Assembly: GCA_036245805.1 (NCBI GenBank)
Contig: BTRK01000004.1
Coordinates: forward strand, 26,364,619 to 26,428,618
DNA: 64,000 bases
Direction: 5' to 3'
Source of the DNA: Pristionchus mayeri
Taxonomy: Eukaryota; Nematoda; Chromadorea; Rhabditida; Neodiplogasteridae
Shown here: positions 10,901-22,384 of the stretch, one piece after another
Position numbering within the stretch: position 1 is the stretch's first letter
How the letters are laid out: the number at the start of each line of letters is the position of its first letter
The notes under the pieces: generated by a model
What the model was told of the DNA's origin: nothing
The model's input: the letters and a program-made list of their open reading frames with translations, nothing else
Database searches by the model: none
Translations under genes and position numbers: made by a program

Positions 10901-13900
10901 AAACCTGAAATTAATATTAATATAGCTTTTGTATCCGAACAAAGGAAAAAAAACAGAGAACTGTGATGCGCGAGCATGTATATTATTCTATAAAATCAAG
11001 TTGAAAGAGCGTGAAAGATTGCTGACTGGATTGCTTGGGAGGCCTCTCCAGGAAGATTCCGACCAGTTCACAACGAAGAGGGATATAGTTTAGTTCCTTC
11101 TTTCTCAGATGAGAGAAGTAGTAGACATATCGACGTTGCGATGGAATCGTCACTCCCTGATTTACTCCCTTCAATCCTTCTTCCCTTTTCTGCGTACCTT
11201 ATTGTTGTGAGTTCGCACGATCGAATAATAATCCATGTTCTGTCGAGGCAGCTTGTAGAAGGAGATATAGCAAAGATAGGCGCATATCATCACTCCAGTC
11301 CGGCCCTTAAAAAGCTGCCTCCGTAAGTGGGGTGCACCAATCTAAATCATCGCTAGAAGCTCATACTAGGTATTAGTACTGGGTATTGGTGGGTATTCGT
11401 TAGGGGCAAAAATAACCCTAATTGATTTACATATTTTTTAGTCAATTTTTGTTAACATCATATTTTTACTAGCACGATTGCACCTTCGAACACGGCATTT
11501 CATGGTCCGAATTGCCGGTTTACGAAACGACTTACAGACCCCCAAACGCACCCGCCGACATTTCTCCACATCACCGAGGGAATAAGGCAAATAGTAGGGT
11601 TCACCGGTACACCCGTGCACCGTACACCATGCCTGTGCACCGTGAACCACGAGTCTGTGCACCGTGCATCGGTGCACCAGAACTGTGGTCCAAAGCCCAA
11701 TAGAGTTCAAAAAATGGATCGAGATGTTTTCCAATAATTAATTATTTTAAATTAATTGTATTTTTCAATATTGGAGGAGTAGAAGGAAAGAGTTATCGAA
11801 AAGAGACAGGGGAAAGGAGAATGAGCGGTTGGAGGGAGTGATCGAGATGAAACAGGGGAGGATGGAGATGGTAACGAAGCTAGGTAATCATGTGCTTGTT
11901 TATGTAATACTTACAATACCTAGCTTCGTTACTTTGATTCATTTATTATGGGCATTCAACTGCACTTCTTAAAAATGCCGTACCAGAATGAGAAGGGTAG
12001 GAATTGATGAAGAAGAAGGATAGGATAGAGTATGATGGTATAGCTGGTGAGTGAACGTAATGGTTTGTTAGAATAAATAATTCTAGTGGGTCACTTACAT
12101 ATGTGTGCACGATACAGTGGTGGAAAAGTAGGTAAAACGCGACCTAACATGCCCAGATTTTTGGGGTTGGAGTGGGAAACATGCCCATGACAGGCCGACT
12201 CGAAAGAGCAGTGCAAGCGAGAGGAAAAGAGTATGGACTTAGTAAAGAAAAAGTATACGATGGAATGGGAAAATAAAACACTCGAGAGTGCACGCTATGG
12301 TACACCACGAATATTTAACTCGATTTTATCTAGGGACGGCAACGGTGTTAACGAACGAGCAAAACAATTAACAAATTGGTGCGCAAATGGAAGCTTACCC
12401 TACCCCATTTCGACTTTTCACTTTAGTTTTTCAAAAATAATGTAAAATAATAAGAAAAACAATAATATATGTTGATAAAGAAGCCGACGTTTTGAGTCAT
12501 CGCATCACAAGTCACTTTCATACTCAATTTATCGCAAACTGAAATCCTATAAAATATTTCAGCACCGTCCATATGAATTAATTATTTTCTTATTAATGTT
12601 TAACCCGCTCTAAAAAATGCGATATATCACCAATCCTAACCAACAACACCCAAAAATATCTCGGTGTTTCAGAAGCGTCAAGCAAGTGCAAGGATTACTG
12701 TAGCATCGAAGTAAAATAGGATTTCCTATAAAACCGCTAATAGTGTATTTTTTTTGTTTTCTAGTATGTGGTGTAAAACAGGGTTTATCGCAATATAACC
12801 AAAAATCTCGAATGTACTATTAGCGGTTTTAAAGAAAAAGCAAAAAAATGCACTTTCACAACGGTAAAATGCTCAACTTTGACGGCCTCATTTTCTAATA
12901 TCTTATACTTTTATTTATTTTTATTGTGAAAACATTTTTTTGTGATTGATAATCTACTTAAACTGAGGAAATGAAGCTTCAACTCTTAATTCTGAAAACA
13001 TGCTTATTTTCGATCGCTTCGTGCGCCTTCATTTCTACAGCATGCACCTTCTTGCCATGCTTGTTGCACTTTCATTATATCTTTATATTCATTCCAATCA
13101 ATAAAATAGTTTGAAAATCACATTAAATTTTTTTTTTAATGTTTTAAAATATTGAAAGAATTTGGCTTGAAAAGTACGGTAGTTTGAAAGAAAAGCGTCG
13201 GAAGGAGGCAAGCAATATTTCGTACTCAAAAATTCGGGCTGCCGTCCCTAATTTTATCGCATAGAACAGACTATCTGAGAAAATCAACATATTTCTTCAG
13301 CGTCTTGGCACTGGCCGAAAATTCGAATTCCTACTAACTTCGCCAATAGGTCGGCCTCCACGAGGGAAACCGACGAGCATCGCCAGATTTACGATCCGCA
13401 TCCGCGCGGTCGCGGGCGCGGATTTTGAAAAATTAACTACGGCAGCCTCGAAATTTTTAAATTTTTAAAAAGACTTCTATGACTGCGGCGGTAGGGGCGA
13501 TCATAGGTGGGCACCATCGAAGCCAGCTGTGAAACACCCCCGGTTTTTGGAAAGTTTTGTCACAAAAACGATCATTAACTATCACCCTCCCCCCCCCCCC
13601 TTTTGACCCTAAACACCCCCGGTTTTCGATATCCAGCTTCAACCCCCGCCCACGTATGGGGGCGATGCATTCCTTGACAAATTCTAATTGTAAGACTTTT
13701 TTACTCCGGAGAGTTTTTCGATCAGATTTCATCTAACGCCGGAAATCGATAATTCCACTTTTAGTTCGTACATGAAAGCAGTTCCCCATAAATTTTTCAA
13801 GAACTCTCCTAAATATTATTGGTGATCTAGCTTCTGCTTGACTCGATACATACTCCCGTAGAACAGCGCGATTCAACAAGACGCGTAAGTTGGTCAAAAT

Positions 13901-16900
13901 GAATTTTGAATGAATTATGGTGTAATTTTTGGGTTACGGTATGCGAGTGCAAAGGTAGGGCGACATTTCCCAACAGGTGTCCCATGGTCTGAAAATCAAT
14001 TTGAAGCTATCCTACACCAATTGGGAAAAGTCGTCCAACTTGTGCACTCACCTACAGTAACCCAAAATTTACACTATAATTCATTCGAAATTCATTTTAA
14101 CCAACTTACGCGTCTTGTTGAATCGCGCTGTTCTATGGTAGTATGTATCGAGTCAAGCAGAAGCTAAATCACCAATAATATTTAGGGGAGTTCTTGAAAA
14201 ATTTATGGGGAACTGCTTTCATGTACGAACTAAAAGTGGAATTATCGATTTCCGGCGTTAGATGGAATCTGATCGAAAAACTCCCCGAAGTAAAAAAGTC
14301 TTTCTTTGAATTTGTCAAAGAATGCAGCGCCCCTACCGCCGCAGTCATAGGTCGATTATAAATTTCGATGTTACCGTAGTTAATTTTTCAAAATCCGCGC
14401 CCGCGACTGCGCGGATGCGGATTGAAATTCTGGCCATGCTCGTCGGTTTCCCTCAACGAGGCCGACCTATTGGTGAAGTCATAAGGAATTCGAATTTTTG
14501 GCCAGTGCCAAGTTTATTTCGATTCTGTTAGATAGTGTGTTATAGGTAATCCTTTGGGCATGTTTGTGAAGCTCCCCATTAATATTTTTAAAATCTCAAG
14601 ACAGGAAAATGAAGCCTGAACATTCCGGATTGTGATATAATTGATAAAGTAAATTATAAACATGACCTTTACTTTTAAAAACATGACCTTATAAGGTGAA
14701 GTCGCAAGTACGTCGTGCACACGTCGTGTTTTTTGCAATAATTGTTGATGTGATTGGATGAGTGGATAAAAATTGCTCAAAACATGTTTTTTATGTATTT
14801 TTGAACACGCTTTTTCTAATGAATACAATAACATGGCATAATGTTTTTTTAACTTGTTAAAAACATGCCCATTTTTAACCAAAATGACCCAAACATATTT
14901 TTCGATTTTCCCTACCTACCTTTTCGACCACTGGCACGATACAATCGGGGGGGGGGGGGGGCATCCGGATTGGCACCCCCCCCCCTCGACGTATAGGGGG
15001 TCATGGTCAAAAATCGATCGGTAGGTCAAGACTAAGTAGCATAACCAATCGATGGTACAGTACACCCTGATACCGTATATGGATACCGTAACCCGCGAAT
15101 ATCGCAAACTAACTTTATTTTTAAAAAGTCCTGGCACCGTGCCCAATCGATTGTGCAGTACACGGCAATTTTTCTCAACACCCCGTTAAGAGAAATGGTC
15201 CCATTTCAGATCAAAATAACCACAGAAAGATTTACTAAGCATTGAAAGTAATAATAATAATAATTTATCATGTGTTACAGCACAGAGTTATAGAATGATT
15301 GCTACGGGAAATAAGGACATGATATTACGATGCCATAACTTGATGACAAAGGGAAAAAAGACAATAAATAAGTTTAAGAGAGAGCTAATTAGCAGTAATG
15401 AGAGTAAGCAATATTATGGATTGATTTTACTCTAAGTGAGAACAATTCACTATTTCTAGAGATGACAATATTATGAGGGATACAGTTCCACAAGGGAACT
15501 GCTCTATTGGTGAGAAAGGAATGGTAAAAAGTGGAAGTGGAACGGCGTTTACGTAATTGAAAAAGATTTGGGCGTCTAGGTCGAGGAGGTACTAGGTATA
15601 GGAATTCGGGGACAGCCTATGTCAACATCTGCATGAATCACTTTATATATAAACACTAGGTCAATAATGGTACGTCGGTATTCTAACGGTTCTAATTGAA
15701 AATAACGCAGACGGTCAGGATAAGATCTACAGGCGATGCCACATTTAAGAAGTACAGATTTGGTGAACTTGCGCTGAACACACTCGATGCTACGAGATAA
15801 GTCTATACTCTGAGGGGACCAAAGTTCGGAGCAATATTCGAGTATAGGGCGGACGTAAGTAACAAAGAGACGAGAATACAGTTGAGGATTTTTGGAGACA
15901 AAGGATCGCAGGATGTATGAGCAACGAGCACGGGCCTTTGAGATCTTACTAGATATGTGTGCGCTGAACTCAAGTTTATTAGAGTATGTGACTCCTAGAT
16001 CGGTGAACTGGGATACGGTAGGGAGAGAAGTGCCATTAAGAGTGAAGATAGAGGGGGGATGTGATCTTCCAATTAGCATTGTTTCGGTCTTAGTGAGGGA
16101 TACGGTAAGGCCCCAGTCAGATGACCACGTATATAGAATCTCAAGAGAGGATTGGAGAGAGGCAGGGTCAGAGTAAGACCAGAGTTTAACATCATCTGCG
16201 TAAAGAATACAGTGTACATTAGGAGGAAGTAAGGAGGGCAGGTCACTGATGTACAGGGAGAAAAGAAGGGGTCCTAAAACAGAGCCTTGGGGAACTCCTG
16301 AGAGGGCAGGGAAAGAAGGAGAGGAAGAGGCATTGATGGAGACAGATTGTGATCTACCGAATAAGAAAGAGCGAATCCAGGACAGGAGGGAACCACAAAT
16401 GCCTAGAAGTGAACATTTGTGAATGAGTAAGTCGATTGGGATAGAGTCAAAGGCGCGAGAGAAATCGATAAATGCAACAGAAATGTAGTGGCCATCGTTA
16501 AGTGCAGAGTGCCATTGAGAGAATGAGTTAAGAAGTGCAGATGTACATGATCTCCGCGGGCGGAAACCATATTGGTAAGGGAGATGAGATTGTGCTCGGA
16601 AAGGTAATTCCAGAGAGTCTCGCCTAAGATTCTCTCCATAACTTTGGACGACGAACAGGTAAGTGAGATAGGTCGATAAGAGGTGGCAGCATTTTTTGCC
16701 CCTTTGCGCTTATAGATTGCCTTGACTTTGGCAGTCTTCCAAATGGAGGGAGAGGTGCCATGAAGTAAGAATCTATTGAAGAGGATGGAGAGAGGGATGC
16801 AAATGTGTGGGGCAGTACGCTTTAGAAAGACATAGGGAATGTTGTCGGGAGAGGATGATGTGCGAGGGGGGAGGCGAGAGAGGAACTTGGCTACTAAGAG

Positions 16901-19900
16901 AGGGGAGATGTCAACATAATCAATCGAGGCGGGGGAAGAGAGAGTACATGTGGAAGGGATGGCCGGGGAGGAACGATTGTAAGAAACAGAAAAATGGCGT
17001 GCTAGTTCACATGCCTTGGATAAGTCAGATACGCAGAGAGAACCGTCGGGAGAGACTAATGAGGGGATAGTATCGGATAAATCTTTGATTTGCGTACTTG
17101 CATAAGAGAAGAAAGATTTGAGGTTGTTTGATTTTGCCAGACGGTTTTCCCTACTCCTAGCCGTGTGTTTGATCGATTGTTTAAGTGAGCGACATGCAGA
17201 AAAGTAGTCATTAAAGGATCGCCTCCTATACGATTTCCTACATTTACGAATAAGGCGAATAGAGCGGGAGGAAAAACGTATACGCTTCCGATTGAACGAG
17301 CGGAGGGGGACGTATTTTTCAATGATAGAGTGAATAATTGTAAGGAAATTAGAGTAGAGTATGTCAGGATCAGAGGAAGAGGAAAGTAGAGAAGTCCAGT
17401 CGATGGAGTCAATCTGTGAGCAGACTGAATTCCAATCGACCTGACTGTAATCTCTACGAGGAGGGGGAATGGCGGGAAGAAGGGAGATAGGAAGAGAAAA
17501 CCGAACAATAGAGTGGTCGAACGACGGAAGCGGGGGTTCAACGAAACAGTCATCAACGAGATGGATATTAGAGGTGAAAACTAGATCGAGAATATTTAGA
17601 TTGCGAGTGGGCGAGGAAACTATTTGGTGGAGTGGGAGAGATCGGGAGAAAGAGAGAAGTGCGTTGGAATGAGGACTGGTAGATGAGAGGGAAAGGGAGG
17701 GCAAATCGATTTCCTTGCAGTTAAAGTCACCTACTACGACAATAGGGGAGAGATGAGAACAGTTCAAATCATAGATATACTCAAGGCACTCGTTAAAAGA
17801 CTCAATACAGCACGAAGGACTGCGATAGACACAAATAATGATCAGTGAAATGGAGGGTGTGAGGGTGACCTGACAAGATACTAGCTGGCAGTAAACTGAA
17901 AAGGATCGGGATGAAATAATTGAGGAGGGAGCGAACTATCAATAAGAATGGCGACTCCTCCACCTAGTATGGATGGGTCTCGGTCAGATCTGTACACTAC
18001 GTATCGGTCAAAGGAGAGCATTGCGTCAGTTAAGGTCAGGGGAGAAGCCCACGTTTCGGTAAGGTTAAGGATGGAGATGTTTGAGGACAGGGCGTATTGT
18101 TCTAATGTGTGTATCTTAGACAGCGCAGAGCGACAATTAATTAACGAGCATTTAATAGAGCGAGAATGACTATTGGAATCAGAAGGGACAAGGCTGTTTG
18201 GGGGAGGGAAAGAGACGCGATGGGGAGATGAGTGAGAGATAGGGGGATGGGAAGAGCTAGGGAGAAGCGAGAGATTACGCTGGGGTGAGGAGAGTGCAGA
18301 GAAAGAGAGGGAAGGACTGAACTGAGAGACCCCTAGAGGAATGACCTAGCTGGCTTTGAGCGTGTGACCATTAAAGTATACCAATTCTGTGTTTAGTGAC
18401 TAGGCTGCATATTCCATATTCGCTAGAACAGAAAGCGCACTTGGTTAATTGATGGTTAGATGATGTTCCGGAAGGCAGAAAATGGAAACTAAGCATTAAT
18501 TAGTGATTAAATAATAATTTATGAGTAAATCAATATAATAAACCGAAAACCGTATAGCTAAAGTTGCCTGACAATTTGAAAAGTACCAGTTTCAGGCAAC
18601 ATTTTTTAAAAATACACCGTTCCTCAGGAAAAAAACATTGCACCGTGCTACAGTACTTAGTTCATTTTAGCGGACCATTTTTTCCAGGTGTGTTGGTGAA
18701 AATATTGCCGTGCAGTACCCAAGTCACTACCGTAACCCAATTCCATGAGTCAGATCCAGTTCCTTGGGTCAAACATTTTTCTAAAATTGTCAAACATTTT
18801 TGTAAAAATCCTAAGTCGATTATAAAATTATTCTACAGTACCGAGAGATACGGTAGGATAATTAAAAATAATTTTACTATCGATTTTAAAATTATAAAAA
18901 AATGTTTGACCCAATGAACTGGCTCCGACACATTTAACTGGGTTACGGTAGTTACTTGGGTACTGTACAATCGATTGGGCACGGTGCCAGGACTTTTTAA
19001 AAATAAAGTTAGTTTGCGATATTCGCGGGTTAAGGTATTCATATACGGTATCAGGGTGTACTGTACTATCGATTGATTATGTCACTTAGTCTTGACCTAC
19101 CGATCGATTTTTGACCATGACACTTTTCTCCGTCTCAAAAAGAGTGATTGGATTAGTTTGAAGTGAAATACAGCCAAAAAAAACGGTGAAAATTAGGTCC
19201 ACGAACTTACATAGTAAATCGATATCGGGAGGATGGTTGTATGAAATACTGTCAACGTAGACCCCCACTGGTTTGTCCGAAAAGCAATACAACTCATTGT
19301 AAGTTAGGGTACCGGTCGCTATATGATCGATTTCTTGATTGGAAAATCGGTTTTCAGGTGAAATGAGTATGAAAACAGCTTCCATCTTTTTTGTTCCATC
19401 CCGTTGCTTACAATTTGTAGAGCTCGTCATTATGAGCAAAATGAGAAAAAAAAAGTTCTCTCTACGATGAAAATGAACTGATATACATCAATTTGAAGCG
19501 GTAGATCACAAAAATTGATAATGTGCAGATTTCATGGAACCGAGTGGATTGACCTTCTTCTGACCCCCAATCGTGTACATCAACAAAATCAACAAAGTTA
19601 AATCGAAATCTGAGATACAAAATAATTTCTAGTAGCCACAGGGCCCAATTTTCCTACACTTTTACAGGAGACCCGTGCTATTGAGCTCAAAAACAAAGAG
19701 TTCTAAAATGACAAGTTCCAAAAAAACGATACACACCCCGTTCCAGACACATTGATGAGATGAATGGCCCCATTAAAGAGCATCTTATCATAGAAAGAGT
19801 TGTCAAGCACAGGATTTGCATATGCATGTCAGGAATTTAAGCAAGTCGTGATGATCTGGTAGCCGAGCTAATTTTTACAAAAATATAGCGTTAGTAAATA

Positions 19901-20904
19901 CTGAAATTTACATTGCACAGATACCGTAATCTCTACAAAAACACACTCAAATGCAATAATTTTAAAATCTACAATACCACGCGGAGAGATCATGCACCAC
20001 ACTAGATACCATACTCGTGTATTTTTAGCGGACCTTTTAACCATTTTTTTTCTTACAGACTGTGTTTTGATCACTGCATTTCGAGAGATGTCGACCCTTT
20101 TTCTCACCTTCCCGGCTTTGCAGTGAACGGCGACAATATTGCGAGGATCGGCGTTCAAGTAATCGTGTACCTCGAAGGGAGAAATTGATGAGATGTACGA
20201 AGACAGGAGGGGGGGGGGGATATATTACCTCTCTGCAGAAAGGAGCCATCATTTCCAGTCGGGGTGGGTGATGGTCCACCATCTCGAATGAGAGAACACG
20301 GTCGTGGAATTTCTTAGTATCATACACATATTGACCTCGTCTAAAATTTTATTTATATGTGATTTATTTGCAAGCAGTCGCATACAAATTGAAAACTTTG
20401 TAGTGACCCTTATGATAATATTCGAGAAACTGCACTGTTGATTCCATACTGAAAATGAAATTAACGAATCTCCGATTATTAAAGAGTAATACCTATTCCT
20501 GTAGAGAGCTTCCTTTGTATCCGCCGGATAACCCATTGCAATTATGCGATCCGTGATGTCTGAAGGGAGAATAATATCCATCATTAGGCATATAGCTGCA
20601 CAAGTTATCCCTCATATTGGCTTTTTCTCTCTTCATCGTCACTTCTTCAGATTAGTCAGGCTAAGAAGAGAGAGATGGAAGGATTTCTACTTCGTCTCTC
20701 CATATCTCCCCCCCCCCCCCCCCCCCGTCTTTCTCCTCTTTATCTTCCCACTTTCCCACCCAGACACTTTTAGATAAGAAGAGGGCACTCACAAGTGAGA
20801 TCAAGATTGAATCCATCGTCGTGGTATCTTCTTCTGTTTTGGGAGACCATCGTACGAAGGGGATTGCAGATGAGATCAGAGGCCGATGCCTGCGCACAAT
20901 CCAT
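7903..20904 (-). CDS. daf-18: PTEN-family phosphatidylinositol 3-phosphatase (DAF-18), 3' end not found
   Basis: PTEN removes the 3-phosphate of PIP3 at the plasma membrane and opposes PI3K/insulin signalling; the C. elegans orthologue is daf-18. Exons on the minus strand: 20904-20793, 20559-20493, 20448-20386, 20340-20229, 20170-20108, 11305-11198, 11156-11027, 10904-10721, 10649-10553, 10511-10418, 9033-8942 and, less surely, 7994-7903. All junctions keep phase. Motifs in order: RRRYHDDGFNLDLT and ITDRIIAMGYPAD (N-terminus), VDHHPPRLEMMAPFCRE (with the WPD-loop-equivalent Asp), HCKAGK then GRTGVMICAYL (catalytic HCxxGxxR, complete but split between exons), GVTIPSQRRYVYYF, then the C2 domain with VPEDKRVFLEGDV and IGHCWFNTMF. 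The first Met (20904) is a guess; upstream coding is possible. Intron 5 is 8.8 kb and transposon-filled. The low-complexity C-terminal part continues towards or beyond the left edge. Confidence 0.93.
8062..8284. mobile_element. MITE, GGGACTTTC...GAAAGTGCC ends
   Basis: The left end GGGACTTTCATACTTCCGTA pairs with the right end TACCGAAGTAGGAAAGTGCC. A relative with the same ends, but GC-rich inside, lies at 52586-52866. It sits in a daf-18 intron. No coding potential is visible. Confidence 0.65.
8400..8915. mobile_element. MITE with CACGGCGG ends, daf-18 intron copy
   Basis: It begins CACGGCGGGTTTCGATGA and ends TCGGAAGCCGCCGTG. It is alignable over its whole length with 27385-27875 in gar1 intron 3 (shared GCGTCTTTGAT, GTGCAGTTGAG, GGGGAAATAGCATCAATGA). 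It has no meaningful ORF. It begins about 25 bp from the daf-18 exon that ends at 8942. Confidence 0.8.
9100..9768. repeat. Palindromic element bounded by poly-G/poly-C tracts
   Basis: About 250-bp arms, containing GGTCAAGACTAAGTACCAT and AAAGTCCTGGCACCGT, pair across the centre near 9440. Both ends carry mixed runs of G and C, including 19 G at 9703-9721 and 16 C at 9737-9752. Related arms occur at 14944-15165 and 18711-19125. It lies in the daf-18 intron between the exons ending 10418 and starting 9033. Confidence 0.8.
9788..10409. mobile_element. hAT-like element, TAGGGCGGC family, 8-bp TSD GTACTGAC
   Basis: Termini TAGGGCGGCGA and its reverse complement are flanked by GTACTGAC at 9780-9787 and 10410-10417. 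The interior repeats GTGCGGGTCAGA-type blocks and a long inverted AGCTCGATGAGAGCTATCGA region; it has no transposase. A second family member with its own 8-bp duplication is at 33755-34098. On the daf-18 strand the duplicated octamer reads GTCAGTAC, which is also the predicted 5' splice site of the exon ending at 10418. Confidence 0.9.
12331..13250 (-). mobile_element. hAT-like element, TAGGGACGGC family, 8-bp TSD ATTTTATC
   Basis: Ends TAGGGACGGCAACGG and GGGCTGCCGTCCCTA are flanked by ATTTTATC at 12323-12330 and 13251-13258. The empty site can be read in the sister element near 2195-2205. It is the same family and nearly the same length (920 vs 912 bp) as 22405-23316. No transposase frame is visible. 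Confidence 0.92.
13304..14512. repeat. 1.2-kb fold-back palindrome
   Basis: It begins CTTGGCACTGGCCGAAAATT and ends with its near reverse complement GGCCAGTGCCAAG. The arms of roughly 560-600 bp include matching GCGGATTTTGAAAAATTAAC and CCGCCGCAGTCATAG segments. It is inserted in the 12115-14933 element. No coding function is visible. Confidence 0.85.
14944..15165. repeat. Half copy of the poly-G/poly-C palindromic element
   Basis: It has 15 G at 14947-14961, 10 C at 14976-14985, then the same arm as in 9100-9768 (GGTCAAGACTAAGTAGCAT, AAGTCCTGGCACCGTGCCC). The second arm is missing, possibly cut by the LINE that follows. Confidence 0.75.
15245..18350 (-). mobile_element. CR1/jockey-like non-LTR retrotransposon, nearly full-length ORF2, decayed
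   Basis: Read on the minus strand from about 18330. An apurinic endonuclease-like region comes first (NLTETW..., then VVVGDFNCK at about 17730). It is followed by RT blocks (NAATSYRPISLTCSSSKVME), SGVPQGSVLGPLLF, YADDVKLW (about 16187-16207) and the C-terminal region (FVTYVRPILEYCSELWSP, then RAVPLWN). Frames break at least near 17770, 16530 and 15570. The 3' end on the minus strand carries a TAA/ATT microsatellite tail at 15249-15265, usual for this clade. The element lies in daf-18 intron 5, in the same orientation as the gene. Confidence 0.88.
16403..17767 (-). pseudogene. LINE ORF2 fragment: endonuclease C-terminus and N-terminal RT
   Basis: The largest open piece of the retrotransposon. 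It has GDFNCKE near the start and ILDLVFTSN and DHSIVRF (endonuclease motifs). A basic linker (SIRLIRKCRKSYRRRS) follows, then RT domain blocks SSSPDNIPYVFLK and SYRPISLTC. The frame is lost near 16530; further RT continues in other frames to about 15576. Confidence 0.85.
18711..19125. repeat. Palindromic element related to 9100-9768, without the G/C tracts
   Basis: CAGTACCCAAGTCACTACCG on the left pairs with its complement near 18945-18970. The outer right arm repeats AAAGTTAGTTTGCGATATTC and GGTCAAGACTAAG in reverse. It lies in daf-18 intron 5. Confidence 0.65.
19430..19700. repeat. Partial copy of the 30.4-32.7 kb fold-back arm
   Basis: Shares ATGAGAAAAAAAAAGTTCTC, ACATCAATTTGAAG, GAGATACAAAATA and CTACACTTTTACAGGAGACC with the right arm at 32480-32705. 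A 117-codon open frame just upstream (19086-19439, minus) lies in similar repeat sequence, so I do not call it a gene. Confidence 0.6.
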
Positions 20905-22384
20905 AATAGGGAAGGATGGAGGGAAGACTGACTGGTACACTTTGATGGGGTGGAATTGGCCGATCCTCTCTCGTTAGTTGATCCCCTTGCATCTCTGCAC
21001 TCCCAGCAGAGGACGAAGCACCTTCGATCGAAGAAGCACTGCAATCAAGGGAAGAGGATGAAGGGACGGGGATGGATAGATGAGCTGAGACTCCCCCCAA
21101 TCATAATGAGTACCTCATAGTAGATGGATGAGTAGGGCGCACGTCAACACTCGAGAGATGTTTCATTAAAGGGAGTAACTCACTCCCAGCACTTCACGAT
21201 GCATACGTTGTGAATGAAGCAACTGAATTGCATCCATTTTAATCTAAATTAAAAGTGAATAGAAAAGAATATACAAGAATTTGGCAAAAAGCCTAATTGT
21301 GAAGGATTCTTATGCTTTCAAGAATTATACTGACATAGCTCAGCTCACGCAATTAGTTATGTGGAAAGAAAAACATAGTGTTTTCTCAAATCACATTATA
21401 ATCGACACAGCTAGATATAGATAGCGCATAAACCAAAACAAGTAAACGTTTTTATGAGATTAGGAGATGAGATGAGATGAGACAGGAGCTAGGAGGGGGA
21501 GGGCGGTAATGCGCAGATTGAGATGAGAAGCTAGTGAGGAATCGACTGAAGAGAAGCCAACACTGTGGAGATTCATCCAAGAACGGATATAATCTCTCAT
21601 CAGGAGAATCCATACATATTAATCAAATCTTATATTACAACAATGAAGATCTATAGCACGAAATAGGGAGAAAAAAAGAGAAGACTCGAATGAATGCATG
21701 AGCACGAATAAATGTCTTCATCATTACCTATTCCTATGCTCCATATCGCATAATCATATTTACGCGATAGAGAGGTTTCCCGGATACAAAAATACTATCC
21801 GCTAGGATGGATGATCATGTGGGGATTATTTCCATTACTAATGTGGTGTTTGAATTGTACACTGAAAAGGGAGGAAGGGAAGAGGACTGTTTTAAGTGAT
21901 TGGGTAGGGTAATCTGATTTTGGAAGAGATAAATAAAAAAAGAGTGCAGGAGCGACGTCGACTGCCAGTGCAAACCAGGGCTACCTAGGAGCCCTCTTCA
22001 AGTGTTGAACTATTTACAAGGACACATAAAGCACAAGGAACGGGTATAAGCCGCTAACCAAACTGGGGCGTTAGCGAAATACTAAATCAATTAACGGAAA
22101 GCAAGGAAAGCCAAATGAAAACAAGAAAAGTTCGACAAACTTTATTTTCAGGAGCAATGTAGTTGGAACTGCGAAATGATAGCGAAATGTGAGTAGATTT
22201 CTTTCTAGCTTACATTACCAGACCTAATTGCGCCCCTAATTTTTAAATTTAATTTTTTGAAAAATTCTTCTCGATTGATTCTAGGGGCACCGAACCGGAA
22301 AATACAAAATGTGTTCCAGGAAAAAGACAGATTTTTGGTAAGGAAATCGCTCCGTGCGGGAACTCAAATCTGCGTTGCTTTGTT
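20905..22384. other. Region upstream of daf-18, no gene seen
   Basis: About 1.5 kb of mostly AT-rich sequence with a short GAGAT tandem run near 21462-21485. It probably contains the daf-18 promoter and possibly further 5' coding sequence. No ORF, RNA gene or defined repeat could be supported. Confidence 0.4.

Larger units (their letters stand above)
12115..14933. mobile_element. hAT-like element, CAGTGGTGG family, 8-bp TSD GCACGATA, with two nested insertions
   Basis: Termini CAGTGGTGGAAAAGTAGG and CCTACCTTTTCGACCACTG are flanked by GCACGATA at 12107-12114 and 14934-14941. Its own sequence is about 690 bp. The remainder is a 920-bp hAT-like element (12331-13250) and a 1.2-kb palindrome (13304-14512). 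It matches the ends of the 1991-3635 copy, but without the LINE. It lies in the 8.8-kb daf-18 intron. Confidence 0.9.
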